Positions 57,445 through 64,000 of a stretch of 64,000 nucleotides of DNA are shown here, piece by piece; positions within the stretch are counted from its first letter, which is position 1, and every line of letters starts with the position of its first letter. Location of the stretch: the NCBI GenBank assembly GCA_031180725.1, contig JAPSLO010000001.1:1-64000 (forward strand). Reading direction: 5' to 3'. Below the pieces are notes generated by a model. That model saw nothing but the letters and a program-made list of their open reading frames with translations, did not search any database and was not told the origin of the DNA. Source of the DNA: Roseomonas sp. (GTDB taxonomy: Bacteria > Pseudomonadota > Alphaproteobacteria > Acetobacterales > Acetobacteraceae). The translations under genes were made by a program, and so were the position numbers.

Positions 57445-57579
57445 GTGAAGCGTACCTACCAGCCTTCGAAGCTCGTCCGGAAGCGCCGGCACGGCTTCCT
57501 CAACCGCAACGCCACGGTGGGCGGCCGCAAGGTTCTGGCGAACCGCCGCGCCAAGGGGCGCAAGCGCCTCTCCGCCTAA
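57445..57579 (+). CDS. rpmH: Ribosomal protein L34
   Basis: A 44-residue basic protein, translation [20 protein letters not shown] then [20 protein letters not shown]. This is the universally conserved L34. It starts with GTG and is preceded by GGGAG. Length equals the usual 44-47 residues. It begins the operon rpmH-rnpA-yidD-yidC-engB, a nearly universal bacterial arrangement. Confidence 0.98.
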   Translation: MKRTYQPSKLVRKRRHGFLNRNATVGGRKVLANRRAKGRKRLSA

Positions 57580-57604
57580 TCCAGCGCGGGGCGAGGCGCG
57601 GGCC

Positions 57605-58039
57605 ATGCCGGCGCGTCCGCCGCGCCTGAAGCAGCGTCGCGAGTTCCAGCTCGTGGCCGGCAAGGGTCGCCGCGCGGCCCGGCCCGGCCTGGTGCTGCAG
57701 GCCTTGCCGGCGCCCGGCCGCGCGCTGCGGGTTGGCTTCACCGCCACCAAGAAGATCGGCAATGCCGTGATCCGCAACCGCGCCAAGCGCCGGCTGCGGG
57801 AAGCGGCGCGACTGATGCTGGGCGATGGTCGGGTGGCCGGCTACGACCTGGTGCTGATCTGCCGCGAAGCGACCGCCGAGCGCGACTGGCCCACCCTGCT
57901 GGGCGACCTGCGCGGGGCCCTGCGCCAAGCCGGTGTGCCGCTGCCAGGCGAGGCGCGGGGCGAGGCCGCGGCGGCTGCCGTGCGGCCGGCACGCGCCCCG
58001 GCCGGCGAGGCCCCGGCGGATGCGGGAGCGGCGCCATGA
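57605..58039 (+). CDS. rnpA: Ribonuclease P protein component
   Basis: A 144-residue RNase P protein. [20 protein letters not shown] (about 8-27) and the RNA-binding RNR motif in [20 protein letters not shown] (about 51-70) are diagnostic. Its C-terminal tail (about 117-144, Ala/Pro-rich) is longer than in most bacteria, as is common in high-GC alphaproteobacteria. It assists the RNA subunit in trimming tRNA 5' ends. The stop overlaps yidD by four bases (ATGA). Confidence 0.96.
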   Translation: MPARPPRLKQRREFQLVAGKGRRAARPGLVLQALPAPGRALRVGFTATKKIGNAVIRNRAKRRLREAARLMLGDGRVAGYDLVLICREATAERDWPTLLGDLRGALRQAGVPLPGEARGEAAAAAVRPARAPAGEAPADAGAAP

Positions 58040-58302
58040 CGCCGCAGCAGCATCTTCTGCGCGGGCTCATCTGGACCTATCAGTTGACAGTGCGGCCGGT
58101 GATCGGCTGCAACTGCCGCTTCCTTCCCCATTGCAGCGACTACGGCATGGAAGCCGTGGCGACCCATGGCGCGTTGAAGGGCGCCTGGCTCACCGGCCGC
58201 CGGATCCTGCGCTGCAATCCTTGGCACCCGGGGGGCTACGACCCGGTGCCTTCCCCCTCTGCCGGGCTGCCGGCCGGGACGAAAGGCTCTCCCTCTCGGT
58301 AA
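58036..58302 (+). CDS. yidD: Membrane protein insertion efficiency factor YidD
   Basis: An 88-residue protein with the YidD signature: [20 protein letters not shown] then [20 protein letters not shown] and [15 protein letters not shown]. It assists YidC-dependent membrane insertion. It overlaps rnpA by four bases and its stop touches the yidC start (TAATG), so the genes are tightly coupled. Confidence 0.95.
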   Translation: MTPQQHLLRGLIWTYQLTVRPVIGCNCRFLPHCSDYGMEAVATHGALKGAWLTGRRILRCNPWHPGGYDPVPSPSAGLPAGTKGSPSR

Positions 58303-60098
58303 TGGACCAGAAGCGCCTCTTCCTCGCGATCGCGATCTCGATCGGCATCCTGCTGATGTTCGAGATCTGGAACCGGCCGGTGCGGGAGGCCCAGCGCACC
58401 GCGCTGCAGCAGGCGACCGAACAGCCCGCCGCGCCCGCGCCCGCGCCCATAGGCGCGCCCGCGACCCCCGCCGCGCCGGCCGGTGCGGCGCCCGCCAGCG
58501 TGGCGGAGGCGGCGCCGCGCGGGCCGGAACAGCGCATTCGGGTGGATGCGCCGCGGCTGGCCGGCTCGCTCAGCCTGCGCGGGGCGCGGCTGGACAATCT
58601 GCTGCTGCGCGACCACCGCGAGACGGTGGACCCCGCCAGCCCGCCGGTGCGCCTGCTGGCGCCGCGCGGCGATGCGCACCCCTATTTCGCCCAATGGGGC
58701 TGGACCGCCGCCGATGGCCGCACCCGCGTGCCGGATGCGGAGACCGACTGGACGGCGGATGGCACCTCACTGGGTCCGGACCGGCCGTTGACGCTGACCT
58801 GGGACAATGGCGCGGGGGTGGAGTTCCGCATCCGGCTGGAGATCGACCGCAACTTCATGCTGACCGCCCGGCAATCGGTCGCGAACCGCAGCGGCGCGCC
58901 GATCGAGGTGCTGCCCTGGGCGCGGGTGCGCCGTGAGAGCACGCCGCAGACCGCCGGCTTCTTCATCCTGCACGAAGGCTTCGTCGGCGTGCTGGACGGC
59001 CGCCTGGTGGAATGGACCTATTCCGACGCGAAGTCCGAGGCCGAGAAGCGCAATGGCGGCCCTGCCTTCGAGGTGGAAAGCTCCGGCGGCTGGGCCGGCT
59101 TCACCGACAAATATTGGCTGACGGCGCTGATGCCGGCGGACCAGGCGACGCGGCTGCGCACCGCCTACCGCCATGTCTCCGATGCCGGGCAGGACCGCTG
59201 GCAGGTGGATGTGGCGCCGGCGGCGGCGCAATCCGTCGCGGCGGGGACCGAGGCGGCGCTGGACACGCGGCTGTTCGCGGGCGCCAAGGAAGTGTTCCTG
59301 CTGGACGAGTACGCCGACCGTTTCAACATCCCCGACTTCGACAAGGCGGTGGATTTCGGCTGGTTCTACTTCCTGACCAAGCCCTTCTTCTTCGTGCTGC
59401 ACTTCCTGGGCACGCTGTTCGGTAATTTCGGCGTGGCGATCATCGTCTTCACGCTGATCCTGAAGATCCTGTTCTTCCCGTTGGCCAACAAGTCCTACAA
59501 GTCCATGGCCCGCATGAAGGTGCTGGGCCCGAAGATGCAGGAGATCCGGGAGCGGTACAAGGACGACCCGGCCAAGGCGCAGGCCGAGATGATGGCGCTC
59601 TACCGGACGGAGAAGGTGAACCCCGCTTCCGGCTGCCTGCCCATCCTGATCCAGATCCCGGTCTTCTTCGCCCTTTACAAGGTGCTGTTCGTCACCATCG
59701 AGATGCGGCACGCGCCCTTCTTCGGCTGGATCCGCGACCTCTCGGCGCCGGACCCGACGAACCTGTTCAACCTGTTCGGCCTGCTGCCCTTCGACCCGAC
59801 GGTGTACAGCCATTTCTTCCACATGCCGGCCTGGGCGATCGCCATGGGCATCACGATGTGGCTGCAGTACAAGCTGAACCCGACGCCGCCGGACCCGATC
59901 CAGGCGCGCATCTTCGCCTGGATGCCGCTGATCTTCACCTTCATGCTGGCCAGCTTCCCGGCCGGCCTGGTGATCTACTGGACGTGGAACAACCTGCTGT
60001 CCATCGCCCAGCAATACTACATCACCCGCGCCGACCGGGCGGAGCGCAAGGCCACCGCGGCCGCCGCGCCGGTCAAGGCGAAGGCGAAGAAGGGCTAG
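58302..60098 (+). CDS. yidC: Membrane protein insertase YidC
   Basis: A 598-residue protein. An N-terminal helix (about 6-20, FLAIAISIGILLMF) is followed by an Ala/Pro-rich linker and the large periplasmic domain (about 65-365). The conserved insertase core (about 370-580) includes FGVAIIVFTLILKILFFPLA and SYKSMARMKVLGPKMQEIRE. YRTEKVNPASGCLPILIQIP and YWTWNNLLSIAQQYYI follow. It inserts inner-membrane proteins with or without the Sec translocon. The C-terminus is Lys-rich. The start overlaps the yidD stop by one base. Confidence 0.97.
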   Translation: MDQKRLFLAIAISIGILLMFEIWNRPVREAQRTALQQATEQPAAPAPAPIGAPATPAAPAGAAPASVAEAAPRGPEQRIRVDAPRLAGSLSLRGARLDNLLLRDHRETVDPASPPVRLLAPRGDAHPYFAQWGWTAADGRTRVPDAETDWTADGTSLGPDRPLTLTWDNGAGVEFRIRLEIDRNFMLTARQSVANRSGAPIEVLPWARVRRESTPQTAGFFILHEGFVGVLDGRLVEWTYSDAKSEAEKRNGGPAFEVESSGGWAGFTDKYWLTALMPADQATRLRTAYRHVSDAGQDRWQVDVAPAAAQSVAAGTEAALDTRLFAGAKEVFLLDEYADRFNIPDFDKAVDFGWFYFLTKPFFFVLHFLGTLFGNFGVAIIVFTLILKILFFPLANKSYKSMARMKVLGPKMQEIRERYKDDPAKAQAEMMALYRTEKVNPASGCLPILIQIPVFFALYKVLFVTIEMRHAPFFGWIRDLSAPDPTNLFNLFGLLPFDPTVYSHFFHMPAWAIAMGITMWLQYKLNPTPPDPIQARIFAWMPLIFTFMLASFPAGLVIYWTWNNLLSIAQQYYITRADRAERKATAAAAPVKAKAKKG

Positions 60099-60102
60099 GC
60101 CG

Positions 60103-60774
60103 ATGACCTCCGGCGGGCTGCTGGAGGCCAGGACGGAGGAGGAGCGCGCCGCCCTGCTGGAAGCGGGGCGGCTGCTCTTCGCCAAGCCCTGCCACTTCTT
60201 CTACGCCGCCCAGCGCATCGACCAGTTGCCGCCGATGACCGCGGCGCCGGAAGTGGCGCTCTGCGGCCGGTCCAATGTGGGCAAGTCCTCGCTGATGAAT
60301 GCGCTGACCGGGCAGAAGACGCTGGCGCGCGTCAGCCACACGCCGGGGCGCACGCGGCAGCTCAACTTCTTCGACCTGGCGGAAGGCGCGCTGACGCTGG
60401 TGGACATGCCCGGCTACGGATACGCCCAGGCGTCGAAGCAGGTGAAGGCGGACTGGCAGGGGCTGATGTTCGACTTTCTGCGCGGCCGCCCCACGCTGCG
60501 CCGCGTGCTGCTGCTGATGGACGCCCGCATCGAGACCAAGCCTGCCGACCACGCCGCCATGGACCTGCTGGGCGAGGCCGCGGTCGCCTTCCAGCTCGTC
60601 ATCACCAAAGCCGATGCGGTGAAGCCCGCGCATCTGGCGAAGCGGCTGGAGGAGGTGCAGGCCATCGCCCGCCAGCGCACCGCCGCCCATCCGCTGGTGC
60701 TGGTGACCAGCAGCGAAACGGGGCAGGGTGTCCCGGAAGTGCGGGCGGAACTGGCCGCGCTTGCAGCGGGGTGA
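60103..60774 (+). CDS. engB: Ribosome-biogenesis GTP-binding protein EngB (YihA/YsxC)
   Basis: A 223-residue GTPase. G1 is GRSNVGKSSLMNALTG (about 54-69), the G2 Thr is in RTRQLNFF, G3 DMPGYGYA (about 101-108), G4 TKAD (about 167-170) and G5 near TSSETG. The protein assists assembly of the large ribosomal subunit. It starts five bases after yidC and ends eight bases before the DUF72 gene, in one transcript. Confidence 0.96.
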   Translation: MTSGGLLEARTEEERAALLEAGRLLFAKPCHFFYAAQRIDQLPPMTAAPEVALCGRSNVGKSSLMNALTGQKTLARVSHTPGRTRQLNFFDLAEGALTLVDMPGYGYAQASKQVKADWQGLMFDFLRGRPTLRRVLLLMDARIETKPADHAAMDLLGEAAVAFQLVITKADAVKPAHLAKRLEEVQAIARQRTAAHPLVLVTSSETGQGVPEVRAELAALAAG

Positions 60775-60781
60775 GAAGGCC

Positions 60782-61741
60782 ATGGCGGGCAGCCGGGGGG
60801 CAGCAAAGGCGCAAGCAAGGGCGCAGGGGGAGGCAATGGCCGCCGCGCCCGCGAAGCGCCAGGTCGTCAGTCCGCCGGATGCACCGGCCGGTGGGCCTGT
60901 CATCCATCCCTCCGGCGCAAGGCTGCGGGCGGGGATCGCGGGCTGGGTCTTCCCGCCCTGGCGCGGCAGCTTCTATCCAGCCGGGCTGAAGCAGAAGGAC
61001 GAGCTGCGCCATGCCTCCCGCACCTTCCCGCTGCTGGAGGTGAACGGCACCTTCTATGCCATGCAGCGGCCCGAGACCTTCGCCGCCTGGGATGCCGAGA
61101 CGCCGGAAGGCTTCGTCTTCTCGCTGAAGGGACCGCGCTTCATCACCCATATGAAGCGGCTGAAGGAATGCGAGGCGCCCCTGGCCAATTTCATGGCCAG
61201 CGGGGTGCTGCGCCTGGGGCCGAAGCTGGGGCCCATCCTCTGGCAATTGCCGCCCAACCTGGCTTTCTCGGCGGAACTGCTGGGCGCCTTCCTGGCCCTG
61301 CTGCCCACTGACCGCGCCGCCGCCGCTGCGCTGGCTGCGCGCCATGAGCCGCGGATGGAAGGCCGTGCCTGGCTGGACCCCGGCGAGCCCGGCCCCGTGC
61401 GCCACGTGATTGAGCCGCGCCATCCGAGCTTCCTCTCGCCGGCGTGCCTCGAGCTCTGCCGCCGGCATGGCGTGGCGCTGGCCATCACGGATGGCATCCC
61501 CGATTGGCCACAGTTCCGGGAGATGACGGCGGATTTCGCCTATCTCCGCCTGCACCTTTCGGCCGAGCGTGCCGAGGCCGGCTATGACGCCGCGGCGCTG
61601 GATGGCTGGGCAGAGCGCGCGGCGGCTTGGGCCGCGGCGGGGCGCGATGTGTACGCCATCTTCGACGCCGCGGGCGACGAGACGGTGAAGATCCACAGCC
61701 CCACCAGGGCGACCGCGCTGCTGGAGCGGCTGCGGCGCTGA
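60782..61741 (+). CDS. DUF72 family protein
   Basis: A 319-residue protein with a TIM-barrel-like DUF72 domain. GIAGWVFPPWRGSFYPAGLK (about 52-71) opens it, HASRTFPLLEVNGTFYAMQR follows, and a conserved VIEPRHPSF and DFAYLRLH block close it. The catalytic role is unknown. AGAAGG precedes ATG 60782; an earlier frame overlaps engB. It is unusual to find it directly between engB and argB, so it may have been inserted there. Confidence 0.85.
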   Translation: MAGSRGAAKAQARAQGEAMAAAPAKRQVVSPPDAPAGGPVIHPSGARLRAGIAGWVFPPWRGSFYPAGLKQKDELRHASRTFPLLEVNGTFYAMQRPETFAAWDAETPEGFVFSLKGPRFITHMKRLKECEAPLANFMASGVLRLGPKLGPILWQLPPNLAFSAELLGAFLALLPTDRAAAAALAARHEPRMEGRAWLDPGEPGPVRHVIEPRHPSFLSPACLELCRRHGVALAITDGIPDWPQFREMTADFAYLRLHLSAERAEAGYDAAALDGWAERAAAWAAAGRDVYAIFDAAGDETVKIHSPTRATALLERLRR

Positions 61742-61804
61742 ACCGAAGGGCGGGGGCAGGCAGGGCGCCCGGGCCGCCTCAGCCCAGGGGCGCCGCCGCG
61801 ATCA

Positions 61805-63061
61805 TCAGGCCGCAGCCGCTTCCATGCCAGCCGGCTTCGCCCGGCGCTTGCGGGATGGGGCGGCCTGTTCTTCCTCCGCCATCCTCTTCTCCGCCTCCGC
61901 CAGCATGGCCGCGAGCCGTCGCACATCCTCCGCCGTCAGCCATGGCGCATCGTCGGCCACCGGGGCCTGGCTCTCTGCCAGCCGTGCTTCCAGCCATTCT
62001 GCGATAGGCCCTAAGGCCCGCTCACGGCGCCGCCTGACCGTGCCCTTGGGCGCGATCTGCTGGCGCAGCCGGGCGGCAAGCTCGGTGGCGTCCGCCCGTG
62101 TCAGATAGCTGAGCTGCGCTGTCGCCCAGGCTTGCGGATCCACGGCACGAGCGGGCTGTTCCGGGATGGGCGCCTCGAATTCCGCGAAGGAACGGCCGAG
62201 TTGCCTTTCCATCCAGGCCACATGCCGGCGTGGCGTCGGCCGGCAGAGATAGGCGTCCAACACCTCGTTCGGCACGGTAAGCCGAGGGCCAGGCAGGGCC
62301 CGCAAAAGATCGCCGAGCCGCGCGCTGCGCGCCGTCTTCGGCGCCGCGCCCGGCTTGCGCAGGGCATTCAGCCCGAGCACCAGCGTCGCGGCGGCACGCG
62401 ACATGGAGAGGTTTTCCTGGTGCAGCTCCATGCGGTCATAGAGCTCGGGCGGGGCATCACAGAGCGACAGCATCGTCGCGATGCTGCAGCCGCGCAGCAG
62501 CGCGCTGCGCGCATAGATGGTGAGCCTGGTCTCGGCCAGGTCCTTCGCTTCCAGATAGGGGCCGAACTTGTCGCGGTAGCGGGGCCAGTCCGGCCCGATC
62601 GCATTGTCCAGCCGCCGGCCGCCGCGGATGCGCTGCTGCATGGCGCTGACCATGAAGGAGCGCGGCGGGCGGACGAAGCCGATCACGGTGATCCGCTCCA
62701 CCCGCGCCCGGAAGAACTCCAGCATCTGGCGCACATCCTCGGGCGCCAGCCGGCTGAGCGCTTCGCCGGACATCACGGCCTTGGGCTGGCCGCATTCGCG
62801 CAGGAAGCGGTCAAGGTGGGCCTGGACCCCTTCGGCCCGGGCCCGCAGGGCGGCGCGGTCCCGCTGGCCGTTCTTGCGATGCCCGGCCAGCTTCTCCGGC
62901 GTGCTGGAGAAGGCGCTGTAGAGGATGCCCGAATGGTTGCCCCGCCCCTCGAGATAGGCATAGCCGGCCTCGGCCAGTATGTGGCGGTTCCGGAACAGCG
63001 TTTCCTGGATGGAGGAGGTTCCGGTCTTGTGCATGCCGATATGCAGGTAGAGATGCGTCAT
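61805..63061 (-). CDS. Sulfotransferase-like protein
   Basis: A 418-residue protein. The N-terminal HIGMHKTGTSSIQETLF (about 6-22) is the phosphosulfate-binding loop of PAPS-dependent sulfotransferases, and a second segment VIGFVRPPRSFMVSAMQQRI (about 124-143) corresponds to the 3'-phosphate-binding region (RxP...S). The long C-terminal part (about 250-418) is Arg/Ala/Glu-rich and may be specific to this protein. The acceptor is unknown; polysaccharides or small molecules are possible. It is divergent from argB and convergent with the DUF72 gene. Confidence 0.78.
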   Translation of the reverse strand: MTHLYLHIGMHKTGTSSIQETLFRNRHILAEAGYAYLEGRGNHSGILYSAFSSTPEKLAGHRKNGQRDRAALRARAEGVQAHLDRFLRECGQPKAVMSGEALSRLAPEDVRQMLEFFRARVERITVIGFVRPPRSFMVSAMQQRIRGGRRLDNAIGPDWPRYRDKFGPYLEAKDLAETRLTIYARSALLRGCSIATMLSLCDAPPELYDRMELHQENLSMSRAAATLVLGLNALRKPGAAPKTARSARLGDLLRALPGPRLTVPNEVLDAYLCRPTPRRHVAWMERQLGRSFAEFEAPIPEQPARAVDPQAWATAQLSYLTRADATELAARLRQQIAPKGTVRRRRERALGPIAEWLEARLAESQAPVADDAPWLTAEDVRRLAAMLAEAEKRMAEEEQAAPSRKRRAKPAGMEAAAA

Positions 63062-63247
63062 TCGGCCGGTCCGTGATGGGTGGCGAGCCGGCGGTGGCGC
63101 TGCGGACAGCCCGGCCTTGCCTAGGTCTGTCTTCAATAACACCACCGGGGGGCAAACTCCACGCGCGCCGGCAGGCGCCCTCCGTGCCCTTGACCCGCGA
63201 CCCGCCCCCCCCTATCCGCCGGCTGTTCCAGCGGATACGGCAGACCG

Positions 63248-64000
63248 ATGACCGAAGACGCGCTTGACCAGATGGCGATCCTCGCCGGCGCGCTGCCCTT
63301 CCTGAAGCGCTATGACGACCAGATCGTGGTCGTGAAATATGGCGGGCACGCCATGGGCGAGGAAGAGACCGCACTGCGCTTTGGGCGCGACATCGCGCTG
63401 CTGGAGCAGGTGGGGGTGAACCCCGTGGTGGTGCATGGCGGTGGGCCGCAGATCAACGCCATGCTCAAGCGGCTGGATGTGAAATCCACCTTTGTCCAAG
63501 GCTTGCGCGTGACCAACGCAGAAATGCTGGACGTGGTGGAGATGGTCCTGGCTGGCCCGGTCAACAAGCAGGTGGCGGAAGCCATCACCCGCAACGGCGC
63601 CATGGCGGTCGGCATCTCGGGGAAGGATGGCGGGCTGGTGCGCGCCCGCAAGGTCACCCGCCGGATGAAGGACGAGGCGACTGGCGAAATGAGGGAGGTC
63701 GACCTCGGCTTCGTGGGTGAGCCAGAGACGATCAACCCGAAGATCCTGAAGCTGCTGATCGGCGCCGAGATCGTGCCGGTGGTGGCCCCGGTGGGCGTCG
63801 GCGCCGATGGCCAGACCTACAACATCAATGCCGACACCGTGGCCGGCGCGATTGCCGGCGCGCTGGAGGCCGAGCGCCTGCTGATGCTGACCGATGTGCG
63901 CGGCGTGCTGGGCCCGGATGGCGCGCTGATCCCTGAGATGACGGTGGCCGAGGTGCGGCGGGGCATCGCGGAGGGCTGGATCTCCGGCGGCATGATCCCG
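63248..64000 (+). CDS. argB: Acetylglutamate kinase (partial, cut by window end)
   Basis: The first 251 residues of ArgB, which normally has about 290-300; the gene runs past the end of the window. VVVKYGGHAMGEEETALRFG (about 27-46) contains the phosphate-binding Lys, GVNPVVVHGGGPQINAMLKR (about 56-75) binds acetylglutamate, and LLMLTDVRGVLGPDG (about 212-226) and the final SGGMIP are the other family blocks. It catalyses the second step of arginine synthesis. The start at 63248 gives MTEDALDQMA. In many Acetobacteraceae it follows engB; here two genes lie between. Confidence 0.95.
   Translation, partial: MTEDALDQMAILAGALPFLKRYDDQIVVVKYGGHAMGEEETALRFGRDIALLEQVGVNPVVVHGGGPQINAMLKRLDVKSTFVQGLRVTNAEMLDVVEMVLAGPVNKQVAEAITRNGAMAVGISGKDGGLVRARKVTRRMKDEATGEMREVDLGFVGEPETINPKILKLLIGAEIVPVVAPVGVGADGQTYNINADTVAGAIAGALEAERLLMLTDVRGVLGPDGALIPEMTVAEVRRGIAEGWISGGMIP

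Noticed and set aside
1-64000. CRISPR arrays, tRNA and rRNA genes
   Set aside because: No regularly spaced repeats and no cloverleaf-like or rRNA sequence was recognised in the gaps; a covariance-model scan would be decisive.

Overview
The window is about 64 kb of very GC-rich DNA (roughly 70% by eye). It looks like the chromosome of an alphaproteobacterium, most likely Acetobacteraceae close to Roseomonas. The main evidence is the block at 57.4-64.0 kb, rpmH-rnpA-yidD-yidC-engB followed by argB, a gene order I associate with this family. The Bug-type solute receptor, hydantoinase/carbamoylase genes and CoA-transferases fit a metabolically versatile soil or water organism. No tRNA, rRNA, CRISPR array, prophage or intact transposon was seen. 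The organism assignment is inference.

Layout. 0-11 kb: GNAT acetyltransferases, two alpha/beta hydrolases, an HWE sensor kinase, a TauE/SafE permease, a hybrid sensor kinase, and the divergent ohrR/ohr peroxide-defence pair with two identical palindromes between them. Remnants of an IS5-type transposase (about 0.96-1.07 kb) and a serine recombinase (about 8.8 kb) lie here. 11-19 kb: an OBAP/DUF1264 protein, two unfamiliar putative DNA-binding proteins, an HD-type protein, a split UxaA-family lyase with a divergent GntR regulator, and a class IV aminotransferase. 19-32.5 kb: an orphan two-domain iron-type ABC permease, a methyltransferase, then a catabolic run: 2-hydroxyacid dehydrogenase, atypical SDR, and a tightly overlapping operon of N-carbamoyl amidase, HyuA, a 110-residue small protein and HyuB. 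A beta-lactamase-fold hydrolase and an N-acyl-D-amino-acid deacylase follow. 32.5-45.5 kb: LysE-type exporter, phosphotransferase, DUF1003 pair, rRNA methyltransferase, a second HWE kinase, a SnoaL-like protein, EamA exporter, class II aldolase, a second carbamoyl amidase, and a coiled-coil protein with an exact 11-heptad internal duplication. 45.5-51.3 kb: a glutathione transferase, then a four-gene operon (CoA-transferase, two hotdog dehydratases, citryl-CoA-lyase-like protein) with a LysR regulator and a Bug receptor. 51.6-53.7 kb: a lower-GC island with a Calx-beta/polyglycine protein. 53.7-57.2 kb: patatin phospholipase, 3-hydroxybutyrate dehydrogenase, flavoprotein disulfide reductase. 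57.4-64 kb: the ribosome/membrane-insertion core cluster and argB, cut by the window edge.

How the genes work together. ohrR/ohr is a self-contained organic-peroxide switch. The 22-32.5 kb and 41-43 kb regions both suggest use of N-substituted amides, hydantoin-like compounds and D-amino acids. The 46.4-51.3 kb block looks like a CoA-ester route: activation, hydration, carbon-carbon cleavage, with dedicated regulation and uptake; its substrate cannot be read from sequence. The best candidates for something new are this operon, whose last enzyme lacks the expected catalytic Asp, the polyglycine Calx-beta protein island, and the small protein nested between hyuA and hyuB.
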